Assembly (NCBI GenBank): GCA_029215795.1
Contig: JARDYH010000001.1
Location: 14,345,501 to 14,409,500, forward strand
Reading direction: 5' to 3'
DNA from: Anniella stebbinsi
Lineage: Eukaryota > Chordata > Lepidosauria > Squamata > Anniellidae
Length of the DNA stretch: 64,000 nucleotides
Position 1 is the first letter of the stretch, and each line of letters begins with the position of its first letter. Position numbers and translations under genes: made by a program. The notes beneath the pieces were generated by a model. The model was not told the DNA's origin and made no database searches. It saw only the letters and a program-made list of their open reading frames with translations. Shown here in pieces: positions 31,813 through 44,048 of this stretch.

Positions 31813-33599
31813 TTCCCGTAGGTCCACAGCTGCTAAACCAGACCATTTTATAAAATATTATTGAGTAGCTGAGTCCTGAGATAAAATCCCCAGCCTAATC
31901 TCTATATTGTAAAACATTTTTTCTTTAATATATATGTTTTGGCCCAAACCTGCCATGCAGGCCATTTTCTTGTCAAATAAATATTTCAGCAGAAAGTCAG
32001 TTATGTGTCTCAACCTGCTTTATTGTAGTAAAACTCATTGATATTAATTAAAATGAAAAGTAAAAGACAAAAAAACAATTATTTAATCCATACATAATTG
32101 CTCTTGAGCTTTCTCTCTTTATAGAGCAACCTGTGAGATTGAAATGGCTTGCGTTCAAATTGTTGTAAAATATTTCTGCTAGCAAAGACAAGACTGCAGG
32201 GGTGGGGAAATCAATGCACAAGTTGTACTATTTCTGCATCTCCGTTTTCCGTACCATCTTTAGTTTTGATGTATTTCCTTTTGAAGAGTGGAAGCTAAAA
32301 ACTTACATAAGATCACTTAAGCTATGTGATTTTACTGACTAGAAGCTAGATTGTGTATGAGGGGTGGGAGGATGTTTAAATAAAACGTACAAGCAGTAAC
32401 TTAAATGGGTTGAATTCAGAGGGCACCTTGTTATACTTGTTCTTAAACTAAGAACTGGTCTCTGATATAATCAGCAAAGCGTGTTGTTAAATACTTTGGC
32501 TTATTTATCTATTCCTTCCTCTGTATTTAGGTATACATTACAAAACATATCCTGCCCTAAATCTGCTCTCATTCTCTCCATCCCATCCCATGGCTTCTTG
32601 TTGCCTATAGAGTCAGCTTTGGAAGTGACCATTATGCCAGGGGGAAGAGGAAGGAATAGAATCCAGCTTCTGCTTCCAAATACATTTCCATATCATCTAA
32701 TACTGGTTATAAGGTTAAAATGAACTCCTGAATTTTGACTGGCTCCAATGTAAATGTTTAGAATATCAGCAGAACATGCATATAATAATATTTTGCAGTG
32801 GTCCACAAGTAATTTAGTTTGTACGGGGCATTTATTGACCAATTCAAACCTGGCTATAAATCTATGAATTAAAAAAAATATATTATTTTTCAATGTTGAT
32901 GAAAGTTTCATTTCTCTTTTTGCCAAAGGGAGGTATTGTTTCAACAGATAACATTAAAACTCCCAGATGTATATAAAGCTTTTTGTGCTGTACATATTGA
33001 AGCATGAAGTTTTTTGTTTTGCACTTAATCAACATTTTCACTCTTTAAAAATTAGTCACTTCTCCCAAGGGAGAATGCCTAAACTAACACTCATTGCTCA
33101 TTCATTATTCTGCATAATAGTGTATCTTAAATATATATGTTAAGACCACTTTATTTTGTCTGAGCTATCATTTACATTTACTTTGTAATTCCTAAGGGCT
33201 ATCAGCTGTTCATTAAATCTTGATTTTCTGTCATGAGAAATTAATAAACTGGCCTTCTAAGTGAATTTAAAAGCAAGGAGGGAAAGAGCTCAAATATTTG
33301 AATAGCATCTCAGTGTTAAACTGCACATTTGATTTTCAGTTTAATTATAACTAAGATTGAGAACTGCATTCAGTGTACAGATCTTTCTGGTTTTTTTCAA
33401 TATTTACTGTCTTGATGTTGAACCAGTTTCCATCTCTTCCACATAGCTTACTATGTTTTTGATGTAGACTATCCCTCTTTTTTTAACTGCACATATACTA
33501 CAAACACTAAAATTTAACACAGTATGAAGATATTAATTAATTAATATGAATGGTGATTACGCTGGAGATGGCCATTCAGTTATCTAACAATGTTGGCTG
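31813..33599. other. Unique DNA with candidate conserved element
   Basis: No repeats recognised. The part at about 33000-33300 is compact, AT-rich and free of simple repeats, and may be a conserved noncoding element. This is an impression without alignment. Confidence 0.4.
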
Positions 33600-33969
33600 G
33601 AAACACGTTGCATGAAACTGATTGGTGGTAGACTCAGGACAGAAAAAAGGAAGTACTTCTTCAGACAGTCCATACTATGGAATTCACTTCCATGAGAACT
33701 AATGATTGCCACCAAATTGGATGGCTTTAAAAGGGGGGGGGGAATAAATTCCTGGAGAAGTCTATCAATGGCTACTAGCCCTGATGGTTATATGCCACCT
33801 CCATTATCCAAGGTAGTATTTCTGTGTACACCAGTTCCTGGGGAACATGGGTGGGACAGTGTTTTTGCATTCATGTACTGCTCGTGGGTTTCTTGTGGGC
33901 AGTTGGTTGGCCACTGTGCGAACAGAATGCTGGACTAGATGAACCCTTGGTCTAATCCAGCATGGTTTC
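33600..33969 (+). mobile_element. CR1 LINE 3' end
   Basis: Plus-strand coding remnants ('gtggtagactcaggacag', 'aaaaaaggaagtacttcttc', 'atggctttaaaag') precede the 3' UTR 'tctatcaatggctactagcc', 'ggcagttggttggccactgt', 'gaatgctggactagatgaac', 'cttggtctaatccagcatgg'. It is the forward version of the copies at 1.6 and 14.5 kb. An internal G10 run lies at 33733-33742. Confidence 0.85.

Positions 33970-34005
<36 letters not shown>
33970..34005. repeat. (ATT)12 microsatellite
   Basis: A trinucleotide repeat directly after the CR1 3' end. Confidence 0.95.
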
Positions 34006-34007
<2 letters not shown>

Positions 34008-34514
34008 TTATCCCACCCTTTCCCCAATATTATTATGTTTCTATGTTAAATAATAAATACATGTTTTTTTAAAAAGTGTTATGCATGTAATTATTTTTTA
34101 AAATAATAAAGGAAAACAACAATGATAGTTGATTTATTAATACATGAAAATAAAGAATTTTGGATCTCACTTTTTCCTGTAGCATAGCATCTAGAAAGAA
34201 AAGCCTAAAATCATGATTGTTGGCTCTTTTGTTTATAGCACATGGAATTTTATGCCTTTTTAAGAAAATGATCCTCATAATAATCATTTGTAACAATGAG
34301 GCAGATCCTTTTCTTTTTCTTCAAGCTCTCTCCTATGAAAGATAGGCTTACTTGACTGTGCTGCTTTATGAATAAAGAAAACTCTGCAGTGTTTTCGTTG
34401 GAATTATCTGACTGGGTTGAAACGCCTATTCTGAAACATAAAGTAATGCCTTTAATGCCCTCAGCAGAGAGTGAAAGCAATCCTGTTTATTGAGTCTTAT
34501 TTGGTGCCATGAAT
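34006..34514. other. Unique AT-rich DNA
   Basis: Nothing identified. Confidence 0.55.
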
Positions 34515-34960
34515 GTGCTGATCACACCCAACCCTATTTTCCTTTCCATCTCATTAGATAGAAAGGAAAGATAGACTTGGATGTCATCAGACATCAATTA
34601 AGAACAGCTTAAATCCAAGGAAGCTGTTCAAGTTCTAAATCAATGTCTGATGTTGGTAATAACTGGATAGGGGTAAACAAAATGAAACTTAATTCAGACA
34701 AATTCAGAGGTGTCCCTGCTCAGTCAAAAGGCACATGGGGAAATAAGGACTCAACCTGACTTGGATGAGATTACACTTTGCTTGAAGACTCAGGTTTGTA
34801 TTTTGGGTATACTTCTGAATTCCACCCTGTACCTGGAGGCCCAGATTTTAACAGTGTCCAGAAATATGTTTGCATAGTTCAGAATTAATGTTTTCCTCAG
34901 TCAGTCTAAAGAATTGATAAAGGATTATTCTACTCATGATCCATGTAACCGTGTATTTAT
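34515..34960 (+). mobile_element. Degenerate LINE (L2/CR1-like) coding relic
   Basis: Plus-strand translation gives broken matches past the RT palm: 'VLNQCLMLV', 'KMKLNSDK', then an 'EDSGLYFGYTSEFHPVPGG'-like piece where the family has 'LGVLLDPEL'. At the start 'gacttggatgtcatcagac' looks like the reverse strand of the same LINE type, so a small inversion or two pieces may be joined. Confidence 0.5.
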
Positions 34961-35170
34961 TAACCATCATCTCACCTTTCAAGATACAAATCCTTCCAAT
35001 TAGGATTATAAGTAACATTTAAATAAATTAATGAAAAACAATATTAATACCGTATTTCACCGAATGTAAGACGCCATTGATTGTAAGACGCACTTAAATT
35101 TCAGGGCCACCAACAGGGAAAAAGCTTTGCGTTGATTCTAAGACGCACCTTAATTTCAGCACCCCTTCCC

Positions 35171-35333
35171 CCTCACCTCCATCGCCGTCGCCATCCTCGT
35201 TGCAGCCGCCGCTACACGCCGCTGCCAGCGCTCGCCTCGGCCTGGCAAGGCATCGTTCCCAGTAACAAGGCAAGCGTTGCCAGCGGCGCAGAGCGGTGGC
35301 AGTGAGGATGGGTGACGGCGATGGAGGGGGCGG
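35171..35333. repeat. GC-rich hairpin 1 inside MITE
   Basis: Arms with 'cctccatcgccgtcgcc' and its near-complement 'ggtgacggcgatggag'; the interior ('gccgctgccagcgctcgcc' / 'ggcaagcgttgccagcggc') continues the pairing. Confidence 0.8.
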
Positions 35334-35345
35334 TTAGTGCCCCGC

Positions 35346-35508
35346 AAGTCCCCCCTCCCCACTTGATCGCTGTTGCCTCAGCCTGGGAAGGCTTCAATAC
35401 TGGGAAGGAGGCCGAGATCTCGCAAGATTTCCTCAGATCACGGCCTCTTTCCCAGTACTGAAGCCTGCCGAGGCAGCAGTGATCAAGGTGAGGGGGGAGG
35501 GGGGACTT
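35346..35508. repeat. GC-rich hairpin 2 inside MITE
   Basis: Arms of about 68 bp from 'aagtcccccctccccactt' to 'aaggaggccg', paired with 'cggcctctttcccagtac' to 'gaggggggacttct'. The loop contains TCTCGCAAGA (35418-35427). Confidence 0.82.
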
Positions 35509-35700
35509 CTGACCGGCCTTGTGGGGTCCCTCAGGACTCGCTAGGGTGAGTCGCGGGGGGGATGCAAAGCCCTAGTGCCTTCTGCAAAACATGGGAGAAA
35601 TCCCGAGATTGTAAGGCGCCATCGATTCTAAGACGCACCCCATTTTTACATATGTAAACATGGAAGAAAAAGTTCGTCTTAGAATTGTTGAAATACAGTA

Positions 35701-36837
35701 TATAAAAAGTCACCAGGATCCTTTGTACAGGAGAGTTGATACTAGATGGACCTGTGCTGTGGTGGGTGTGGTAGATACAGCTGGAGCAGAGCCTGATGTC
35801 TTCCATGCCTGCCTGCCTCTTTCCATTTCTGCTTGCTCCTTAAACACAGTCCTACACAAATAATGATAAAAATAAATGGTAATTCTGCTTGGTATAGAAG
35901 GTTATCAGCCCCAGGAAGAGCAGAGTTTTGTTAACACCCCTCATTTTATTTTTCCTCCATTTCCACCAATGTGTTATGGCTTCCTCCCAAGAGAATATTA
36001 ATATTCTACAGGAGTAGAGACTTCTAAAAGCATAGGACCATGGCAACTTCAGTATGAATATGAAGTTCCCATCCCAGAAGGTAGCCTTCTGGAATTTGGA
36101 AGCTTTCCAACCATGGCAGCACTACAAAATAACATTTTCCTGCTTTGAGCCAAGTTCTGAAGAACATGCTTAAGTAACATAATGCAAGCTGAGAGCAAAT
36201 GTTGTTGTTGTTAGTCATTTTTGAAAGGTACATGTCTCCCAAGAGTAGTAAACTTCCATGAACTGTGAATAGCTAGCAAAACTCACACAAAAGTGGCAGA
36301 TTTCTGTGAAGACAGTTAATGGTTTTAGGCATTTACAAGTGTTCTAAAATTTCTGCAATTTTGTTCCATTAAAATGAAGTGATTACGATACAAGGAAGGA
36401 CAAATTATTATAGGAAGATCAGTTTTAAGCTGATGTTCTTTTTTCTGACTAAATGCTCTTAACTGGGAACCCGGGGACTTAAAAGTATGCAAGCTCTTCC
36501 AGTGAGTCCCTTCCACCTCCTTTCCTAGCATAATATTTAAACCTGTGTTTTGTTATCCTTATCCAATGGAGATGACCATTTTTATCATATAAGATCTTAG
36601 TCTCCGAGGTCTCTGAGATTTATACATATTTTCTTAATGCACTTGTGTTCCTTTGGTTGTCAAGGTTGTGCGTGTGTGTGTTAATTTTTCATGTAATGTG
36701 TTGTAACATGATGATGGCAGTTCACATTTGTATCCCTCCCTTCCTCCGAAGTGCTCAACGTGGCATATATTGAGTGCCCCATTATATAGATGCAATCTCA
36801 CGGTAGGAAGAAATTCTAACATAGATAATTTAGAAAG
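35701..36837. other. Unique DNA, no recognised feature
   Basis: Nothing identified. Confidence 0.55.
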
Positions 36838-36925
36838 CTTGTTTATTTAGTAGCTTTATATCCCAACTTTTGGTTACAGTCCTCAAAGTGTCTCTCAACA
36901 TTTATAATATACAATTAATACAGCA
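36838..36925 (-). mobile_element. LINE 3' tail fragment
   Basis: 'tttatttagtagctttatatcc', 'caacttttggttacagtcctc', 'aaagtgtctctcaacattt' resembles a minus-strand LINE tail ('tttatatcccaccttt...'). Short and diverged. Confidence 0.45.
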
Positions 36926-39900
36926 AGAACTTCACACTTAAAGGATTTTTCTAAGCTGACGACTTTTAAGACTGTCCGGAGGTCTTGCCTGTGCATGATA
37001 CCTGACAATATTTGGGGAATAGAACAGTTCAGAGCTCCCCACCCCCTCTCAATTTGCTTACTGCATTCATTGGTGCATTATAGTGCAAAATTCAATAGAA
37101 TTTTTAGACTTGCAACATTTCCCTGATAGGTCTACCTAGTCCACTGCCAAGCTGCATACCCTCAAAGTATTCACCTTTCTTTACTTCTTTTTTTCTGAAC
37201 AGCCTAATATATAACATTTCAGCTATTATGGTGAGGTTCAGGGGGGAAAAGCATTGAGTACAGTTGATCTCAAGCCCTGAAGAGTACTACTGAGGACAGT
37301 TTGTACTCTGGTTTACGTAATTACCTTTGTGTAAAGTTCATCTTAATTGCTTTGTTTAGACAAGAACTAGAGAAAATTGTGCTTAATTTCACATTCTGTA
37401 GTAAGCGTTTATCAAGCAAAAAAACAGATGAGGCATTGAAAGCTCACCTGCCATATGAGCTTTGTGCTAAATAAGTTGCCATCACTTCCAAAGAACCACT
37501 CCTCCTCAGTTGATATTTGCCACTAATTGATATTTCTTAATAATAATGTTGCTTCTACAGGGGCTTAAAGTCTATTGAGCAGAGCAAGCTATTTTGACAT
37601 GGAACGTCAACTGTGTGCTCACACAGAGATTCTCTAGTAGGCAACTTCCATTTTTGCTGGAGAGTCCAAGAATTCCTTCTAGCACAGCTTTATCTAAGTC
37701 TACAAAGGCAATTGGTTTGCGTTAACCTTCATACCAATTAACACTTTCATTAGCCTGCCTGTTTATTAGAGGATCAGCTAAATACACTGTAATCCCCACA
37801 TGGGCCCTGAGGGTAATTTTCTCAGTCAAGAGACAGTTCATTTGGTTCATACCACATTGCCACCAAAATTTCTAATAGAATTCACAATATATAAAACACA
37901 GGCTGAATTAAAAAGACCCTACGGTTACTCTTCTGTCACTTTTGCTTGCTTAATGAAGGTCTGGGATGGGTTGAACAACAGTTAATTAATTACAACAAAT
38001 TGTAAGTGAGGCATTTATACTTCAACACCAAGACAATCCTAGCTCTTTCTTTTGGCAATGCTTGTTACTGTGTTTCCCTGGTTTGAAGTTGAATAGGTTA
38101 CTGAATTCTGCCCCAAAATTAGCATTGCAAATATTGTGGACAAATCATTGCCTGATTACATTATTTTTGCCTTACTTAAGGGGAGTTCCTTACTGTGAAG
38201 TTTCCTTGCAAGTGTAGATTAAAATTAATGCTAAAAGATGCACTACAATTCTGAGTAGTAATAAGCCAATCAAGCTCAATTCTGGCCTGATTAAGAATAT
38301 ATTTGCATTAACATCTTCGATGAAGGCTCTTTAAAATCACACTTAGCCACTATTTGAATCACTCTTACAATTTATCTGAACAACCCACCTTTTGTATATT
38401 TATCTAAACGATCCACCCTTTGTATGCAAGCATCCTTCTTCACAGTCAACCTATATTAGGTATCTTTAGGGGAGTCAGCAGACAAGCGTTTTATTGTTGC
38501 TGGGCAGGCACTCACAGATTTTCACTGGTCCTTCTCATGACGTCTGTGTCCCACATGCCTCCCACCCTTTCTAGCCTTCTTTGCACGACAAAAAACAACA
38601 ACAACACCCCAGTAAGTCTGACTTATTTTTTGAGACAGACGTTGCCGCTATCTCCTGTTGTGTGCAAGAGAAACAGCATAATCAAAACAGCCCACTGAAT
38701 AGGCCACAGGCACATTGTTTACTTCCTCTTTTGAAAGAAGAAGTAATGAGGGACGAACACACGTAAGGAAACATGATTTCTCCCCATGTGATGACGCTCT
38801 AGGCCTTTATTCCTTGCAGTGAAATCATCCCCTGCCTTTTGCTTATTTGCTTAGTCCTTAACTGCTACACCCTTAACCTGTTTATACAAAAATCTAATAA
38901 ATAAGGACTTTGTTACCTTGGTTAATTTCAATCGTGTGTAGCCTTCTGATGTTTGGGGTGTTGTAAATGTCCTTTTTGAGTTGTTGTTATGTACTATCTA
39001 CCATAATTGATTTGCAGTAATACATGCAACTAATGCTTATTGAATACAGCATATGGAGTACCATGTAAGTGCAACTGTTAGGATTGTATCATAAACAGAT
39101 ATGTTAATTTGTTTTTTTAAAAAACAAAACAGCCTAGCTCTGGATATAGTTGAAAAAAGGACTACTTTTCCTTTCTGCTTCATAAAGCAAGAGGTTTGTA
39201 CAGTTCAAACACTTTCACCTATGTAGGTTGCTCTAATAAATGTTAAAATATATTTTGTTCGTATTATATAGGACCACTAGTGTGGCAACTCATTTTCACA
39301 ATGTGGCGTACCCCTATATTCTGATGTAGCTTAAGAGTGTCCCATCCCGTCCCGTCCCCCGCAGTGTCCTGGGAAGTCTGAATAAGCCTGGTGTTATTTT
39401 TTGTTCTCCAGTCAGCATTTGCATGCTAAAATCTTTTTTTATAGCGGCACACGTGGTTGAAACCGGTCAGATCTTGGAGTTTTTAAGAAGGAGGGTCATC
39501 CACTAAGTAACTTTCTGATTTCTGGGCTAGGACACTAACATCAGAAATGGAAGGTATCATACTGTTGGACAAAACAGTCAGTCTCCTCTCTTGACTTTCA
39601 CTGATCTCAGATTCTCTTAAATATATGACTTAGCTCTGAATCTGGATCTTCCTAATAATATATAATCTGAAGACTATCCTCTGTGCAAGGAACTCTGGAC
39701 ATTCTCTGAACCCCAGCACTCTTGCTTTGAAACCCAACGTTTTAATTAAGTAGGTGACATGTATCTAGCTAAATTAGATTGAATTGATTTCTTTCGGAAT
39801 TATGTGTGTGTTACTTGCTGTTGTTCTTCCTGTTTCTTTCCTTTTCAAATTAAAGTCATTTTTATATCTGGTAATTTGGTAGAATTGTTTTAAAAGGGAT

Positions 39901-40744
39901 TTCCCGCACATACACACTAAAACCTTCCCCAAATGTTGCAAAGCTACCCCTTGCAAAGCTACCCCAAATTCTTGGGGCATTTCACAAAGTTTCATTGACT
40001 TCTGTGATTTCTGGGCTTTGGGCAAGAAAAGACAAAGCCCTTTCCTTTTTATTTTTCCCCTTGACCTGGCCTAAAGGGATTGGCGTTTGGCAGAAATGCT
40101 TCCAACTCTCCAGCTGGGCAGACAAGAGTATGTCAGGAGGTATAACATGATCAATAGCAGCTTATTGTAAATAGTAGGGAATGCCACCCCTTCCTAGATC
40201 TGTAACATACCGCATGATCATAAACCACAAATATGAGGGTTAGTGCTGGAATAATGGAAAGAAGTTTTAAACAATCCCTTGTGCAAATTGCAATAAAAAC
40301 AGAAAAGAGAGAAAAGTAGGCCACTTTGTAATATTTGAACTGGCTCTTAGGGCCAAAGTAGATGAAATGACAGCTCCATATCAGATCTCTTTCTTTAAAT
40401 GCCGTAAAAAGCATCCACAGCCCTCCCCCCCTCCAAAATGTAGATCAGGTCAGGAATGCTGGAAGAGGGAAGGGTTATTCCATTTTCTGTTTTCCTGATG
40501 AAAATCATCACCACATATCACAACGCTGCTATTTGCCCTGTTAGGGTAAACTTATGCATGCCAAAAACCAGTGGTACACTATACATCTGGAAATTCTGAT
40601 CTGATTCCATAATTGTAAGTGTTTATACCATTATGCATCTTATGAAACAGGAAAACTCAGGTCACAGTTGATTGCTTTTTAATGTGCCAGAGGACTTCCT
40701 TGGTTTTACTCATATCTATTTACCTCAGACATAAGGAGGCCTTC
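36926..40744. other. Unique DNA, no recognised feature
   Basis: Nearly 4 kb without recognised repeats or coding signal. The blocks 37300-37440 and 38210-38340 are AT-rich and free of simple repeats; conserved noncoding DNA is possible but not shown. Open frames up to 92 codons have no domain. Confidence 0.5.
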
Positions 40745-40860
40745 CAAACGTTGTTGGGCTGCAATTCTAATCAGACCCAGCTAGCATAACCAATGGTCAA
40801 TGATGATGGTGGTTGTATCCAACAACATACTTGGAGAATTACATATTCACCACCTCTGAT
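40745..40860. repeat. Short palindromic dispersed repeat
   Basis: Outer words 'caaacgttgttgggctgc' and 'ggttgtatccaacaacatac' are inverted copies. The core 'cagacccagctagcataacc' and 'aatggtcaatgatgatggtg' follows the squamate pattern 'agccccagccagcatggccaatggtcagggatg'. About 115 bp, decayed. A second relic is at 26.87 kb. Confidence 0.55.
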
Positions 40861-43800
40861 TTAAGAGAAAGTATGATCAGTAATTTACTTTTATAACCTG
40901 TCGGGAGCTGTAGAATTCAGAAAGTCTGAAACATCCAGGTACCACCAAATATGCCTTAATACTTTGTGCAAATGTTCTGTATGCAGAATTCTATTGAGGC
41001 CTACTGGTCTAATTCCCTTGTTTTGTTTTTTATTTTGATGAGTCTAAACAGCAAAGGGAGAAGTTAAAATATCACCAGTATTACCAGTTTAAATAACAAA
41101 TATCTCTCTAATTTGAAGTCAAGGCATTTTCACATCTATCTCCTCTTCCACTTATCTTTCTTCTCACATTAAATTTACTTATACTAAAAACAACAGAGAG
41201 CTGAATGCTCCTCAAACTGGTTCCTAAAAATTGGTAGCATAGATATGCACAATGGTGCTGTATGTCTCTTAGCTCAGCATCTCTTTTGCTGAGTTTCATC
41301 CATTTTGATTACTTCAGTCATATAAAGGCTCTGCTCACTGCACATGCTAGAGGGCTTCTTTTCATTTCGTAATCCATTAAACAAAATGGTATTCTACTTG
41401 TCAAGCTGCTTCCAAGCTGAACAGAAACATTCTCAGTAATTACTGGTCTCTGGTGTAAATGGCATAGTGCATGAAAAATCAGGATGGAATTTTGGATCCA
41501 AATCAATTTCAATGTACTTGATTAAAGTGTGTTTCAGGTCATCATAAATAAAGTTTGCCTAGGAGAACTTCCCATGAATTGAGCCCATTTTTCTCATGAG
41601 GTCTTGCCAGAACTCTGAAGTAAAACAATTGATGACGTTCACCCGAAGGTTCAGGAGGATGCTTAAGAAGAAGCTATGCAAGGCCAAAAGGGCAACTATT
41701 CAATTTAGTAATGAACAAACTGAAAAGCCACTTAGCATTGCGATAACCTTATGTTCATCTGGAGTTGCTCAGTTCCACTCCCACAATGCTCTCGTAACTC
41801 AGAAACAGGAATATTACAATAGTTTTTATGAGCCTTCTCTCATATGCTCTTATAAAACAAATATCCTACTTTTCATCACAAATATAAATAGCTTTGTCAA
41901 CCTGCCCTTTTCTCCATACGCACACACTCCCAATTAAAAGTAGGTACCTTCACCAAGTGTGTTCATGGCAGGAAGCCTCAAAATAACCTTTAAGATTTTT
42001 TTTAAAAAAACACACAATATAGAAATAGAATGAGAGAAGTATCTGGCTGTTCCATGGTTGTGACAACAGCAGCAGCAACAACAACAGGTTGGCTCCTGTG
42101 TGATCCCAGGCATGTTGAAAGAGAGGGGACATGGTTGTTGACATGGTTGTTGACACCAATCCTGTCAAAAGAACTTGAACACTCCAGTGACTGCTATGGG
42201 AGGCGGATGAAGGGTGGGTGAGAAGACAATAGAATTAATCACTTTAATCACAGCGCTGTTATCCATCTAAAGATGTTGCTGTATCTGAGATACAAAGTTC
42301 TTTTGTAGGCACCTGTGAACCATGATTATGATTTTAAAAAGACTTGGTTTTGAGAAACGTGAGAAACCAACTTAGAGGAATTAAATCACAAATAACAGTA
42401 TGTTATCTTAATTGTTTGGGTAACACATGCATCCAGATGTGTTTTATATAATTCTGTACTTTCCTCCTAAGTTCTGCAACTATTTTTTTCCAACTTTTCT
42501 CCATTCTACATTTCTAAAGAAGTAATCGATGTGCAACCAGTGACATAGAGCATTTTTCACTGACATAGGATAAGAGGTTTAGATCATGGCCTTGCACACT
42601 GCAGTGTTTTTTTGTATTTTTTTTTCAAAATTCTCTAGTCACATTTACTTGTTTTCTTTATTGCTGAATTTTGATGAAGCGTTTCGCTATACTTTGATAA
42701 AGTAGGAGCTTGAATTTCAGTCAGTGAAAAGAAATGCAGAGGTACCAACATTAAGTTTGGAAGTTTCAACCAAATGCAATTTAAGATAATTTAAAATTGC
42801 AACTCAAGTGTATTCTGCCAAAATGTAGGCTATCAAGAAAATATTCAATTAACTATCTCTTGTATTTATTTTGTTTGTTGTTTTGTTTTTCTTAAAAAGT
42901 TAGGTCAGGGAGAAAATGAGCATGCTTCTAATGGATGGAGGTGGGGGCGTGGTTATTTATGATAAACAGCCACAAAAATAATTGAAATAAGGCCAAGAAA
43001 GAAAGGAAGCTACTTTATCTAAGACCAGCAAGAAGTAGCAAAATATATCAACGTTACCAACGAATATAACTGAAAAATGGAAGAACTGAGAATTATCCCA
43101 AATATTGTTAATGCCATTGCAGCCCACATGTCTGGCTGCCCAAGGTAAATCCTGATCAGCTGCTCCACTATGGCTTCACTGCCCATTAACACGTGCCAGA
43201 CAACAGTGATGGTGAGAAGGAGAAACAGTAGATGCCACTGCCTACTTGCTTACTGTCTCTCTGCTTGTCAAGCAATTTAAGTGGTAGCAGAGATGAGGAA
43301 GAGGAAGAGGAGCAATAGCATCTGGTGACAATGATGGTGAGTGGATAGATTCACTGAGTGAGAAGACCCATTGAGGGCCCAAGGCCCTCGAAAACATAGA
43401 CCTGACACCCATTAGAGTGTTGTGGAGGATCAGTCCTTCCCTCCCTTGCAGCATCCCCCCCAAGTGCCCTTGCACTGCAATTAGGCGTTTTAAAAAGCCT
43501 TCGTTGTCATCCCTAAGTGTAGCTAGGGTGGGGGTGGGCGGGTCTTGTATGTTTAGCAGCAACCAGAGATAAGAGATTTTCAGGAATACTGTGCTAGGGA
43601 GATCAAACGAAAGGGTCTCTAGGGATAATGCACCCAATTAGAACATTTAACTTACCAACCTAGCAACAGGAAGCATATATACATCCCACGCTCCTGTGGT
43701 ATTATTGTGGTTCTGGCAGACGGTCTTGGGCCTTTACTTCAGCTTTATTTTTCACGTCTCCCTGTTCATTGATGTTCCATTAATTTTCCTTCGTTGTTGC

Positions 43801-43861
43801 TGTTAGCACTCAAGGGAGAGAAATTCTTGAATTATTTAAAGTTGTTTGGGGACAACGTAAA
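40861..43861. other. Unique DNA with candidate conserved element
   Basis: No repeats recognised. At about 41100-41520 the sequence is compact and free of simple repeats, with homeodomain-like 'taatccattaa' at 41370-41380. Open frames at 41596-41937 (113 codons) and 43242-43637 (131 codons, minus) have no recognisable domain, and I do not call them genes. Confidence 0.4.
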
Positions 43862-44048
43862 GGGGAAGTCTGTAACTCAGTATGTCGTACATGCAAAAAG
43901 TTCCAGTTTCAGTCCTCAGCGCCTCCTGGTAGGATTAGGAAAACTGCTGTTTGAAAATCCTGGTGAGCCATTGTCAGTCAACACAGACAAAATGGAGCTA
44001 GATGGGCCAATAATGTGCCTCGGTATATGGGAGTGTCTTATATTCCTG
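43862..44048 (+). mobile_element. tRNA-derived SINE
   Basis: A tRNA-like head ('ctgtaactcagtatgtcgtac', 'atgcaaaaagttccagtttc', B box 'agtttcagtcctcagc') precedes the body: 'ggtaggattaggaaaactgc', 'gtcagtcaacacagacaaaa', 'tggagctagatgggccaat', 'gcctcggtatatgggag'. This matches the order of a common squamate SINE ending 'gctagatggaccaatggtctgactcggtataaggcagc'-like. Moderately diverged. Confidence 0.75.

Larger units (their letters stand above)
35050..35698. mobile_element. TA-flanked MITE with two GC-rich hairpins
   Basis: Termini 'ccgtatttcaccgaatg' and 'cttagaattgttgaaatacag' are inverted copies, flanked by TA on both sides (35048-35049, 35699-35700). Subterminal 'taagacgcac/ttctaagacgcacc' words repeat at both ends, as in a widespread vertebrate MITE type. 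The interior is very GC-rich and consists of two palindromes: 35171-35333 and 35346-35508. No transposase. A Tc1/mariner-like or other TA-targeting superfamily fits the flanks. Confidence 0.78.

Noticed and set aside
41596..41937. 113-codon plus-strand open frame
   Set aside because: No domain, AT-rich codons, no support for coding constraint.
42110..42155. Tandem 'acatggttgttg' unit
   Set aside because: Only two copies of 12 bases, which is ordinary slippage.
43242..43637. 131-codon minus-strand open frame
   Set aside because: No recognisable domain or splice context. This length can occur by chance in 64 kb.
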